Source: Clostridiales bacterium (GTDB lineage: Bacteria; Bacillota; Clostridia; Lachnospirales; WQUN01). From it: a DNA stretch of 39,177 bases. Shown piece by piece: positions 9,320 to 17,603 of the stretch. Where the stretch lies: positions 1-39,177 of the forward strand of contig JAISGK010000010.1 of the NCBI GenBank assembly GCA_031263155.1, in the 5' to 3' direction. The position numbers were made by a program, and so were the translations under genes. Every line of letters starts with the position of its first letter. The stretch's first letter is position 1. The notes beneath the pieces are model-generated. The model made no database searches and was not told where the DNA came from. It saw only the letters and a program-made list of their open reading frames with translations.

Positions 9320-9862
9320 ATGGAATCTAAAAAGGAATTTTGTGATTTGTATAACGAGAACCGAACCTTATTAGGTAAAGTCCATTGCAGAGGCGACGCG
9401 CTTGCCCCCGGAGAATTTATCGTCGTTGCTGGCATTTGGGTATTCAATAGCCGTAACGAAATTCTGCTGACGAAGCGGCATCCTGATAAGAAAGTTGCCC
9501 CTAATCTTTGGGAAACCACAGGAGGTCACGCAATGGCGGGAGAAAGCAGTATAGCCGCCGCCATTAGAGAGCTTAAGGAGGAAATCGGCATTGTGGCCGA
9601 TGAGAGCGAGGTTCATTACATTGGTTCTGTAAAAACTCCCCCATTTTTTGATGATGATTATTACATAAGAAGGGACATTTCTATTACAGATATCGTTTTG
9701 CAGGATGGCGAAACGGCTGATGCGAAATGGGTCACTTACTCGGAGTTTCTTAATATGCAAGGCACAGGTGAGCTTGCGCCTTACGTCATGAAATTTCTAG
9801 CGCCTATGAAAAGTGAGTTTGAGACGGCGCTAAAAAAAATTCTTCCCCCCACCAAACCTTGA
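9320..9862 (+). CDS. Nudix hydrolase
   Basis: The protein has 180 residues with an intact Nudix box at 69-91 (Gly69, Glu75, then REL-KEE-IGI), which holds the Mg2+-binding glutamates. Sequence before the box (LLTKRHPDKKVAPNLWETTGG) resembles YfcD-like and IDI-like Nudix proteins. The substrate, a nucleoside diphosphate linked to some group X, cannot be named from sequence. The ATG at 9320 has AGGAAAGG upstream. It lies between the MazG-like gene and the lactonase in the same direction, probably partly co-transcribed. Confidence 0.88.
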   Translation: MESKKEFCDLYNENRTLLGKVHCRGDALAPGEFIVVAGIWVFNSRNEILLTKRHPDKKVAPNLWETTGGHAMAGESSIAAAIRELKEEIGIVADESEVHYIGSVKTPPFFDDDYYIRRDISITDIVLQDGETADAKWVTYSEFLNMQGTGELAPYVMKFLAPMKSEFETALKKILPPTKP

Positions 9863-9909
9863 CATGCTATCAAGGCAAATAGCCCCATCATAAGGAGATG
9901 TTCAGACCG

Positions 9910-11013
9910 ATGCGAAAAACAAACGAGAACAGCAGCGACTCCAGTAACCTTAAGAAATGTGAGGCCAGGTTGTATTTTGGCACATACACATCTTACAGCC
10001 AGAGCGCTGGCATTTATGTTTATGCAATAAGCGAAGAGGGTAAACTGCGCAAAATATCAACGTGCGGTGACTGCGAAAACCCGTCGTACCTTGCTATGGG
10101 AGCGGGTGTGTTATACTCGTCGGACGAAATAGACGGCAAAGGCCGGATAAGCTCGTATGCAATCGGCAATGATGGCTGCCTGACGCGCATTGGCTCATCG
10201 GAATTTACCGGGTCGGGATTGTGCCACATATCTATTTGGCCGAACGGCCAATGGATAAGCGGAGCGAATTACAATGAGGGCAGTTTCACCACATGTGAAA
10301 TCATACCCGATCGCAGTGTCGGGAAAGTGTCTCATTCTTTTACAGGCGACGCCACAGGCGTTGATCCCCTGCGACAGCAAAAACAGCACGCACACTGTAT
10401 CGTCGCAAGCCCCGATGGAAGAATCATGGCGGCGGCGGATCTTGGCGGTGAAAGACTTTACTTGTTCGACACTAACATCCATACAGGCGAGTTGAGCTTG
10501 CGGGCCAATCAACCATGGGTCGAGACCAAACCAGGCGAAGGCCCGCGACATTTTGTGTTTAGTGGAGACGGCATGTTTGGTTATCTGCTCACAGAAATGG
10601 GTAACTCAATTTATATCTATTCGATAGATAATAACGGATATTTTAAAGAAATTCAGATTGTGTCCACTCTGCCCAGTGGCAACAAGGTCAGATCGGCGGC
10701 GGCAGCCATAAAGATCTCGCCCGACGGTAGATACATCTATGCGTCTAATCGCGGGGCGGACAATATAGTTTGCTATGCGATAGCGAAAGACGGCGCGCTG
10801 TCAGAGCCTTCGTTTTACCCGGCTCATGGGCGCGCGCCTAGGGATTTTTGCCTTTCGCCCTGCGGGCGGTTCGCGGTAATCACCAATCAAGACAGCGGGG
10901 ATGTGTTTGTCGTCAAGCGCGACATTGACAACGGCACGCTTGGCGAGGTGACAGACACAACAAAAATACCGCAGGTGTCGTGTGTCATTTGGGTTCTAAA
11001 AAATTTGACATAA
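9910..11013 (+). CDS. Seven-bladed beta-propeller lactonase (6-phosphogluconolactonase family)
   Basis: This protein of about 367 residues has repeated propeller-blade motifs (LYFGTYTSYSQSAGIYVY; VASPDGRIMAAADLG; ISPDGRYIYASNRGADN) typical of PF10282 lactonases. Members hydrolyse 6-phosphogluconolactone or related sugar lactones. The motif order, including GEGPRHFVFSGDG and NQDSGDV, is normal. ATG 9898 abuts the AAGGAG site with no spacer, so I prefer ATG 9910 (MRKTNENSS), 12 nt beyond it. There is no signal peptide. It is the last gene of the rightward group and converges on the rhomboid gene. Confidence 0.85.
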   Translation: MRKTNENSSDSSNLKKCEARLYFGTYTSYSQSAGIYVYAISEEGKLRKISTCGDCENPSYLAMGAGVLYSSDEIDGKGRISSYAIGNDGCLTRIGSSEFTGSGLCHISIWPNGQWISGANYNEGSFTTCEIIPDRSVGKVSHSFTGDATGVDPLRQQKQHAHCIVASPDGRIMAAADLGGERLYLFDTNIHTGELSLRANQPWVETKPGEGPRHFVFSGDGMFGYLLTEMGNSIYIYSIDNNGYFKEIQIVSTLPSGNKVRSAAAAIKISPDGRYIYASNRGADNIVCYAIAKDGALSEPSFYPAHGRAPRDFCLSPCGRFAVITNQDSGDVFVVKRDIDNGTLGEVTDTTKIPQVSCVIWVLKNLT

Positions 11014-11066
11014 ACTTCACAATGCGGTATTATCATCGCAATTTTTAGATTGCCCGACAAAATTAT

Positions 11067-11693
11067 TTATTCAATTATATTAGCTGTGCCGTCTGCGTGG
11101 TGGGGGCGCTTCTCCACCAAAAATTTTTTGCGGTTTATAAAAAATCCCGCGACAGCTCCAATTATACCTCCTATTATGTGCGAGGTTTGCGATATGTTGT
11201 CCACCGCATAAAAATTATCGTATAACTCGCGCCCGATGTATGCCACGGCCACCAGTATCAGCGTTATAGGCACGCGCCCGCTCTTAATGTTAACATATGA
11301 ACTTAGCAGTATAAGCATAAAAACTATGCCGCTTGCGCCATACATAATATAGTTGGCCGGTGACAACGCCACAAACAGCAAGCCCGTTGCCAGCGCGGTG
11401 ATAAACATGGTGATCAGCAAAGTCTTCGCGCCATACTTTTCTTCCAGCATGGGCCCTACGAGAAGAATGAGCAAAAAGTTGTTGAGGTAGTGCGAAAAAC
11501 TTTCATGACCCAGTACGTGAGCCCAGATGCGCACATATGTAAGCGGGTCGTTAAGAGGCGAACGGTACACGCCAAATATCCACACGTTTGCCCTTCCGCT
11601 CAATGCCTTATCAAGCAGCAGTACCGCCAAAGAAACAAATGTGTATGTTAAGATCAAAGGAGAATTGTACTGAAATCGTTTAAAAAACCTCAT
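11067..11693 (-). CDS. Rhomboid-family intramembrane serine protease
   Basis: The protein has 208 residues and about six membrane segments. The rhomboid signatures are all present: His63-x4-His68-x3-Asn72 (GHESFSHYLNN), the active-site GASG with Ser121, and catalytic His172 (SHIIGG). It would cleave transmembrane substrates in the cytoplasmic membrane, and the substrate is unknown. ATG 11693 is preceded by AGGTGG at 8 nt. A TATAAT lies at 11707-11712 on the minus strand without a clear -35. It converges on the lactonase gene. Confidence 0.92.
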   Translation of the reverse strand: MRFFKRFQYNSPLILTYTFVSLAVLLLDKALSGRANVWIFGVYRSPLNDPLTYVRIWAHVLGHESFSHYLNNFLLILLVGPMLEEKYGAKTLLITMFITALATGLLFVALSPANYIMYGASGIVFMLILLSSYVNIKSGRVPITLILVAVAYIGRELYDNFYAVDNISQTSHIIGGIIGAVAGFFINRKKFLVEKRPHHADGTANIIE

Positions 11694-11767
11694 CTAATCA
11701 CCACCTATTATAATAATGACGATATGATTTTCACCGCCATAGACTTTTCGCTGAAACAGCTATTATT

Positions 11768-11887
11768 TTATATTGTTTTGGAGATGTTTGCAATAGCTGA
11801 ATGGAACTCCGAAAAACCCGTAATAAAATCTCTAAACGTGCGTTCTCCAAATTTGGTATAGGCGCGTAGCAATCGGCGGGTATGATC
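11768..11887 (-). pseudogene. Short orphan coding-like stretch (possible gene remnant)
   Basis: A 39-codon open stretch between stops reads as an ordinary soluble protein piece (for example TKFGERTFRDF and GFSEFHSAIANISKTI), with balanced composition but no ATG and no ribosome site. It may be the eroded end of a lost gene or chance. I do not recognise it. Confidence 0.2.
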
Positions 11888-11955
11888 TCATAGGTGTGCC
11901 CCTACGAAAGCGAAATCTTTTTTGTTAAAACGCGCGTTTAGAAATAACGTTTAGA
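11831..11955 (+). promoter_or_regulatory. Repeated operator-like octamer upstream of the coiled-coil gene
   Basis: CGTTTAGA occurs twice in direct orientation (11935-11942 and 11948-11955, 13 bp apart) and once inverted (11831-11838). The inverted copy makes a 12-bp inverted repeat, ATCTCTAAACGT, with the second direct copy. AACGCGCGTT adjoins the first copy, and a TACAG-n5-CTGTA palindrome lies at 11995-12009. The rest of the 464-bp gap 11694-12157 holds the rhomboid start signals, the remnant described separately and the promoter at 12015. A DNA-binding regulator is inferred. Confidence 0.35.
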
Positions 11956-12014
11956 GATAATATCCATTTAAAATAGCGAATATCTATGTTGTTATACAGA
12001 TATACTGTAAAATA

Positions 12015-12044
12015 TTGACGCATATTAGTTCATACTGATACAAT
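12015..12044 (+). promoter_or_regulatory. Promoter of the headless SMC-like gene
   Basis: TTGACG (12015-12020), 18 bp, then TACAAT (12039-12044), both one base from consensus. Transcription would begin near 12051, giving a leader of about 100 nt to ATG 12158. Confidence 0.65.
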
Positions 12045-12157
12045 TAGACACATAATGCATCTTTTTTTTGCGCGTATATAATTGTTTCCGTTTGCATATC
12101 TATTTAATTTATGTTATTATCTATGTATTCTTAGCTTCTACGAGGTTGATGAAACAT

Positions 12158-14767
12158 ATGACAAACAGATGGATATTCGGTACGTCGGCAAGACGCCGTT
12201 TGCGCCTTACAAGAAAAATAGCGATAACTCCGCCAGAGGGGCAGGCGCAATTATCCTCACAGGTTAGAGGGATAAGACAGACGAACAACCAAACATCGGA
12301 AAAGACAACAGCCGAACTGGCCCGCGCCGAAGCTGTGCGTTGTATTCGCGATGCTTATGAACATTACAACGGATTGTGCAACGCCAAAATACACAAGAAA
12401 CTCAGTGACTGCGAATTGGGCCTGTCACGTGCAGCCGAACGTATTGGCGCGCTGGTGCGAGAACGCGCAGAGCTGGACGACGCAGAGCGCACACATAAAA
12501 TGATGCTCAATAATTATGACGCGGAATACTCGCAATGCGACGCTAGGCTTGAGGAATTGTGGGATATGCGTGACTCGTACGCAAAAGAGGCGTCGTTGCT
12601 TTCGAGGGTTTTGCTTGACATTGGAGTGCTTGAAGCAGAGCGCGAGCAAAAAGGCGATTTAATGGGCAAAGCCGCCAAACGTCTTGCGAATGTCGAACAC
12701 AGCGTAAGATTATTCGAAGACGAACAAAACGCTATTTATGAACGTATATTACGCAGCATTGCGCAAATGTCAGATTTGGCGCAAATAGCCGACATACCAG
12801 CGCATAATAAATTTACGGAGCATTGCCTTGCCGCCCAGGGAGCCTTCGATTTCTCTCCAATGTTAGAAAAGGTAAAATCTCACATCATCGCGTTGCAAAC
12901 TGGTCTGATAACCCTGCAAAGCGCGGAGCGGCTGTTGCCCAGGCGCGACGAAGTAAAAGCGGAGCTTGCCGGGGTGGATAAACTGGCATACGAATCTGGG
13001 CAAGATTTGATAAACATGGAGGCTGCCGTCGTAACACAGCGCAATACATTAGCTGACGAATTAGATAACTGGGGCGAACGAAACAAACGATTGTTTGTTC
13101 ATCCCGAAATAATTAATATCATAAAAAATTTTATAGACAATTATGACGCCTCGTCAAGCGATGGGTATTTTTACCCTGTAGAACAGGTTTTGCAGGCTAT
13201 GGACGGCGCGGTGCAGCAAAAGATCGGCGCGGCGAAAGAGCGCGTAAACCGTTTGGTGGAGCAAAAGGCGCTCACGCAAAGCAAAATGCGCAAACTGCGT
13301 GAGTCAAATGACAGTTACTTTACACAGTTGACCGACGAGGCGTTAGAAAATCGCCGCCAACTGCATGAAGCGGGCATACCTTTCGCGCCGTTTTACCGCT
13401 ACCTGTCTTTTAAAGAGAATGTAGATTCATCTGTGGCCAGCCGTATAGAAGAGGCGCTTACTCGCGCAGGGGTTCTTGGCGCGCTGGTGATACCCGATAA
13501 ATATCGCGAGGCAGTGCTTTCTTCCAAAACAGCCTACGCGGATAAATATATATTTATTTTTGATAAATTACCCAAGCAAGATAAGGACTATGACCTTACA
13601 CGCGTGCTGGAGTGCGACGGCAACATGCGCGATTTATTGGAAAACACGCTAAAGGCCGTCTACTATGGCGTAGAGCACCACACAAGCATAGACCCGTCGG
13701 GCGTGTTTCGCATGGGCGCGATAACAGGCACGATAAAGGGCGATAGCAACGTACAATACATAGGCGCGGCACAGCGCGAGCAATCAAAAGCCGCCGCTAT
13801 TTTCGAACTACAAGAAGACATAAAGAGGTTTATTAAAGAACAAGCTGATGTAGAGGCGCAAATAGCCGCTTATCTTCTCGAGGCGCGGGAATTGCGCGAC
13901 GAGTACGCGCGCATGCCCAAACTTGACAAACTTACAAAGGCGATTAACGCGTCTGGGCTTCTGCGCAATCGTATATTCATCATGAATGAGAAACGCGAGG
14001 CTTTGCGCCCCGAGTTGAGCGAGTTAAACGCGAAAATCGACGCGCCCGAGCTGAAAAATATTAACCGCGACAACATCAGCGACGCGATTGTGAAAGAAAG
14101 TGATGCCTTAACCAGCGCGCAGGAATATCTATGGTTGTTGCTTGGGGTCATTAACGAACATAACGTTCTTGTATATAGAAACGAGAAAAGGGATATGTAC
14201 GCCTCTCACCTTGAAGATTGCCAAGATATCCTGTTGCGGCACAAAAATGATTACGACGCGATTAATAATCGCATTAACAATTTGATGACAGAGACAGATG
14301 CCATAAAGCAGACCCTGCGTGAAAACGGTTACGATGATCTGGTAGAAGAAATAGGCGCAAAAGCGTTGAGAATGAAAGAGATAATCGCCTCTCGTGACGT
14401 ACTTGTTCATTCGATAGGCAAGTATGAGCAGCAACGCATCTTTATAGAAAGGGACGCCCAAAAGACGCGCGCGCGCAAGCTGGCGACCGAGCGAGACATG
14501 ATAATGCTTACCCAGGCCTCTCAGGAGGATGACTTTTACGAGACTGCCATGCGGTCTCACATGCCACAAAGTATAGCCGAAGCCGAAAGATTTGTCCGAG
14601 CGCTCTTATTTGAGCGCGCCATAGAACTTTTCCCCTATAACATCACCGTCGACGAGCGCGATATACGCCTGTGCGAAACCGACAAGATGAAAAAATTGCG
14701 TCTGATTTGTCACTATGACGGCATGGAACTTACACCTGGCACACTGTACGATTTCTTAAAGTCATAA
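12158..14767 (+). CDS. Headless SMC-like coiled-coil protein resembling the central part of TIGR02680/JetC proteins
   Basis: Using ATG 12158 the protein has 869 residues. It begins with a short basic tail (ARRRLRLTRK), then a long coiled coil (about 50-410), a globular centre (about 410-545), a second coiled coil to about 800 and a small beta-rich end. The centre has FYRYLSFKENVD, EEALTRAGVLGAL, FRMGAITG and YIGAAQREQSKAA. These match, from memory, the conserved TIGR02680 order (vdFr..., EAALe-asGLLdAwv, fRlGvL-G, yIGa-aRe). TIGR02680 proteins are MukB-like ATPases of Wadjet-type defence clusters, normally about 1350 residues. Here both heads are absent: no GxxGxGK[ST] Walker A, no LSGGE signature and no Walker B. 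The end (LICHYDGMELTP) corresponds to the strand just before the C-terminal head. No jetA, jetB or jetD partner is nearby. It has its own promoter and terminator. GAGG is 12 nt before this ATG; ATG 12149 is an alternative. Confidence 0.7.
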   Translation: MTNRWIFGTSARRRLRLTRKIAITPPEGQAQLSSQVRGIRQTNNQTSEKTTAELARAEAVRCIRDAYEHYNGLCNAKIHKKLSDCELGLSRAAERIGALVRERAELDDAERTHKMMLNNYDAEYSQCDARLEELWDMRDSYAKEASLLSRVLLDIGVLEAEREQKGDLMGKAAKRLANVEHSVRLFEDEQNAIYERILRSIAQMSDLAQIADIPAHNKFTEHCLAAQGAFDFSPMLEKVKSHIIALQTGLITLQSAERLLPRRDEVKAELAGVDKLAYESGQDLINMEAAVVTQRNTLADELDNWGERNKRLFVHPEIINIIKNFIDNYDASSSDGYFYPVEQVLQAMDGAVQQKIGAAKERVNRLVEQKALTQSKMRKLRESNDSYFTQLTDEALENRRQLHEAGIPFAPFYRYLSFKENVDSSVASRIEEALTRAGVLGALVIPDKYREAVLSSKTAYADKYIFIFDKLPKQDKDYDLTRVLECDGNMRDLLENTLKAVYYGVEHHTSIDPSGVFRMGAITGTIKGDSNVQYIGAAQREQSKAAAIFELQEDIKRFIKEQADVEAQIAAYLLEARELRDEYARMPKLDKLTKAINASGLLRNRIFIMNEKREALRPELSELNAKIDAPELKNINRDNISDAIVKESDALTSAQEYLWLLLGVINEHNVLVYRNEKRDMYASHLEDCQDILLRHKNDYDAINNRINNLMTETDAIKQTLRENGYDDLVEEIGAKALRMKEIIASRDVLVHSIGKYEQQRIFIERDAQKTRARKLATERDMIMLTQASQEDDFYETAMRSHMPQSIAEAERFVRALLFERAIELFPYNITVDERDIRLCETDKMKKLRLICHYDGMELTPGTLYDFLKS

Positions 14768-14776
14768 CCGCCTTTT

Positions 14777-14810
14777 ACGGGAAGCTCAAACGCTTTCCGT
14801 TTTTTCTTTC
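14777..14810 (+). terminator. Intrinsic terminator after the coiled-coil gene
   Basis: A 9-bp stem with one G-U pair (14777-14785 with 14792-14800), a 6-nt loop and then a T-rich run (TTTTTTCTTTC). It lies 10 nt after the stop codon, so the coiled-coil gene is a closed single-gene unit. Confidence 0.8.
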
Positions 14811-14821
14811 GGATCTTGAAC

Positions 14822-14850
14822 TTGAAACCATGACAAATCTTGTATATAAT
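14822..14850 (+). promoter_or_regulatory. Promoter of the polyphosphate:AMP phosphotransferase gene
   Basis: TTGAAA (14822-14827), 17 bp, TATAAT (14845-14850). AAAGGAGT follows ahead of ATG 14877, giving a leader of about 20 nt. Confidence 0.8.
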
Positions 14851-14876
14851 ATCGGAAAACGCAAAGGAGTCGCGCC

Positions 14877-16346
14877 ATGCTGGAAAAGATAGATCATTTT
14901 GGCAGTATGGATCTACGAACCTACAAGCAGCAAATGAAAGAGCTTGAAAAAAAGTTTGTGGGACTGCAAGAGTCGATTAAAGACTATGAAATTCCCGTTG
15001 TACTGGCATTTGAAGGCTGGAGCGCTTCGGGCAAGGGTACCTTGATAAGCCGTGTGCTGTATCCGTTGGATCCGCGTTTTTTTAACGTGCACACAATGGG
15101 TAAGGTAACGGAGGATCAGTTTATGCGCCCATTTTTGTGGGCGTTTTGGATCAACACACCCGCCAAGGGGCGCATCAGTATCTTTGATAAAAGTTGGTGC
15201 AGAACGATTTTACCTGGCGCGAAACAACGTCAGCTTAAGCCGAAAGAGCGCGACGAGTTTTACTACGACGTTAAAGCGTTCGAAGAGCAGCTTATCAACA
15301 GTGGCGTCGTACTGCTTAAATTCTTTTTACACATAAGCAAAGACGAACAGCAGGCGCGGTTTAAAGCGCTCGAAAAGCACCCAGATATTGCTTGGCGCGT
15401 GGATGCTCACGATAGAGAACAAAACAAAAATTACAATGCCTACCTTAAACTTTTTAGCGAAATGCTAAACAAAACGAACTACAATAACAGCCGCTGGAAT
15501 GTTGTTGAAGCTAATGACACCAAATTTGCGACTGTGCTCATATATAATATTGTGATAAAAAGTCTGGAAGAGGAGATTGCCCGGCGCGCTAAAGCAACGC
15601 CTGAGCAAGCGCCGACGCAACTATTTGCACGTAAGCCGGGGCTCTTGTCTAAGATAGACGTCTCTAAATCCATTGCGGATAAGGATTATAAATCACGGCT
15701 GGATGTACTGCAAAAAAAGATTGCCGTGCAAGGGTTTAAGATGTATACCAGGCGCAGGTCTGTAGTAATAGTGTATGAGGGTTGGGACGCGGCTGGCAAG
15801 GGCGGCAATATAAAGAGGCTTACAGAACACCTTGACCCTCGCGCCTATGAGGTCGTGCCAATAGGCAAACCTACAGAAGAAGAGTTAAGCCATCACTACC
15901 TGTGGAGGTTTTACACCCGTATGCCCAAAGACGGCCATATGTCGATCTTTGATCGCTCGTGGTATGGGCGCGTTATGGTAGAGCGTGTGGAGCGTTTAGC
16001 GGAGCCAGAGCAGTGGGCCAGGGCATTTGATGAGATAAACGATATGGAACGCCACCTTGTTAACCACGGCGTTATCATTTTCAAATTCTGGCTGCATATA
16101 GACCCCGCCGAACAGTTGGCGCGGTTTGAGGCGCGCCAGCGTGACCCGCTCAAAAGCTATAAAATAACCGATGAAGACTGGCGTAACCGTGAAAAGTGGG
16201 ATCAGTATGAAGCCTCTGTGGACGACATGCTGGCACAAACAAATACGGACTTCGCGCCATGGACTATAATAGAATCTAATGATAAAAAATACGCGCGTAT
16301 CAAAACGCTGGAGATTGTTACCGGAGGCCTGGATAAACTCCTTTAA
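14877..16346 (+). CDS. Polyphosphate:AMP phosphotransferase (two-domain PPK2, Pap type)
   Basis: The 489-residue protein has two PPK2 domains in tandem, as in TIGR03708 enzymes, which use polyphosphate to turn AMP into ADP. The first P-loop is GWSASGKGT (47-55) and the second GWDAAGKGG (302-310). The C-terminal domain has the usual Walker-B-like lid FDRSWYGR (358-365). The N-terminal domain has the altered FDKSWCRT (103-110), so catalysis probably rests in the second half, as in known class II enzymes. It is cytoplasmic and probably serves nucleotide recovery under energy stress. The gene has its own strong promoter and an excellent ribosome site. Confidence 0.92.
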   Translation: MLEKIDHFGSMDLRTYKQQMKELEKKFVGLQESIKDYEIPVVLAFEGWSASGKGTLISRVLYPLDPRFFNVHTMGKVTEDQFMRPFLWAFWINTPAKGRISIFDKSWCRTILPGAKQRQLKPKERDEFYYDVKAFEEQLINSGVVLLKFFLHISKDEQQARFKALEKHPDIAWRVDAHDREQNKNYNAYLKLFSEMLNKTNYNNSRWNVVEANDTKFATVLIYNIVIKSLEEEIARRAKATPEQAPTQLFARKPGLLSKIDVSKSIADKDYKSRLDVLQKKIAVQGFKMYTRRRSVVIVYEGWDAAGKGGNIKRLTEHLDPRAYEVVPIGKPTEEELSHHYLWRFYTRMPKDGHMSIFDRSWYGRVMVERVERLAEPEQWARAFDEINDMERHLVNHGVIIFKFWLHIDPAEQLARFEARQRDPLKSYKITDEDWRNREKWDQYEASVDDMLAQTNTDFAPWTIIESNDKKYARIKTLEIVTGGLDKLL

Positions 16347-16476
16347 AAGTTGAGCCGTTTTATAAATAGCGGATGATTTGTCGCGTTTGCGCTCTAATTA
16401 TCCATTATCGAAATATTATAACAGCAGGCAAGTGGTCATACTTGTTAAATACTTTACTCGTAAATACTATTGTTAA

Positions 16477-16537
16477 CGCCAATTATGGCGCCGCCAATTA
16501 TGGCGCTTGTCAGCTATGGCGTTCGCCAGCTATGGCG
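16477..16537. repeat. Four tandem palindromic units upstream of radC
   Basis: Four near-identical 14-bp units lie at 16477-16490, 16492-16505, 16508-16521 and 16524-16537. Each is itself an inverted repeat: CGCCA-n4-TGGCG, with the third starting TGTCA. Unit starts are spaced 15, 16 and 16 bp, and the centre changes from ATTA to GCTA between the first and second pairs. The array ends 36 bp before the radC start. It could be a multi-site operator or a small hairpin array. Confidence 0.6.
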
Positions 16538-16573
16538 TTACGATAGGCGTTGATAAATCTCAGGAGGCATTAT

Positions 16574-17320
16574 ATGGGCGCCCCTGGCGCAAAAGACGGC
16601 TCATCAAGAAAGCAAACCAGCGGCTTGGCTAACAATAATGTACACGTTGGGCATAGAGAGCGAGTAAGGCGCCGTTTTATGCTTGAGGGGTTAAGTAACT
16701 TTGCACCTCACGAGATATTGGAACTCGCGTTGTTTTACTGCATTCCTATGAAGGACGTTAACGAGCTCGCGCATGAAATGATCAACGCGTTTGGCGACCT
16801 GCCGCGCCTGGTAGAGGCCAGCCCGCAAGATATAATGTCGCGCTGCAAAGTAAATGAAAACACCGCTGTATTGGTGAGTTTTTTATCGCGCTTCGCGCAG
16901 CAATATTTTCAGTCGCGGTGGAGCAAACGCGTAGTACTGGACAATTTTAAAGACGCTGGCTCGTACCTCGTAAACATGTTTATGAACAAGCGGGTAGAGG
17001 CGTTTTGCCTCACTTGCCTAGACGCCTCGCGAAGGCTTAGCAGCACAGAAGTAATCAACGAGGGCACGATAGGCGAAGCGCCTGTATATTTACGCAACAT
17101 CGCGCAGGCGGCACTGTTGCATAGCGCCTCGTGCGTTATACTGTCACACAACCACCCTGGCGGTTCTAGGCAACCTTCACGCGCGGACATAAGCGCGACA
17201 AGACAAATCATAGACGTGTTCAGTTACTTGGACATAATCGTGCTGGATCACATTATCGTATGTGACAACAACTTTTTTAGCTTTGCCGAGCATAATCTGT
17301 TAAATCTAAAGTATTTTTAA
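16574..17320 (+). CDS. radC: RadC family protein (JAB/MPN domain, UPF0758)
   Basis: The protein has 248 residues. The N-terminal region (GHRERVRRRFMLEGL, FAPHEILELALFY) is the helix-hairpin-helix-like part of RadC. The C-terminal half is the MPN domain with the metal-binding JAMM motif H192-N-H194-P-G-G-x6-S-x2-D205. The name refers to DNA repair, but the biochemical role of chromosomal RadC proteins is not settled. ATG 16574 follows CAGGAGG, and an in-frame TTG at 16550 is rejected. A PspC-domain gene follows 19 nt later, probably in the same transcript. Confidence 0.9.
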   Translation: MGAPGAKDGSSRKQTSGLANNNVHVGHRERVRRRFMLEGLSNFAPHEILELALFYCIPMKDVNELAHEMINAFGDLPRLVEASPQDIMSRCKVNENTAVLVSFLSRFAQQYFQSRWSKRVVLDNFKDAGSYLVNMFMNKRVEAFCLTCLDASRRLSSTEVINEGTIGEAPVYLRNIAQAALLHSASCVILSHNHPGGSRQPSRADISATRQIIDVFSYLDIIVLDHIIVCDNNFFSFAEHNLLNLKYF

Positions 17321-17339
17321 TAATAAGGGAGGATTAGCG

Positions 17340-17579
17340 ATGGGAGGAAGGAAACTTTACAAATCGCGCAGGAATGTTAAAGTCGATGGCGTGTGTGCTG
17401 GCATCGGACAATTTTTTGGTATAGACGCGACCATCATACGTCTGCTGTGGGTTGTCGCGCTGTTGTGTCTCGGAACCGGCGCTTTGGCATACCTTATATG
17501 TATGTTGATCATGCCGCGCGAACCCGATGTGGTAGACTACACCGGATCCGGTCACGGTCGTCCGCCCGGCACCAACTAA
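17340..17579 (+). CDS. PspC-domain small membrane protein
   Basis: This 79-residue protein has the compact PspC pattern: KLYKSRRNVKVDGVCAGIGQ, FFGIDATIIRLLW, one long hydrophobic segment (about 34-57) and MPREP. Stand-alone PspC-domain proteins sit in the cytoplasmic membrane and are linked to envelope-stress responses, but its role here is unproven. GGGAGG precedes ATG 17340. It is the last gene before the hairpin at 17604. Confidence 0.9.
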   Translation: MGGRKLYKSRRNVKVDGVCAGIGQFFGIDATIIRLLWVVALLCLGTGALAYLICMLIMPREPDVVDYTGSGHGRPPGTN

Positions 17580-17603
17580 GCGGCGCAAGTGCGATTATTA
17601 TCC

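Noticed and set aside
11014-11066. A possible terminator between the lactonase and rhomboid genes
   Set aside because: Only a 4-bp TGCG/CGCA stem precedes the T run, which is too weak to call.
12082-12267. A 61-codon frame overlapping the start of the coiled-coil gene
   Set aside because: There is no ribosome site, and it overlaps the favoured start of the long gene in another frame.
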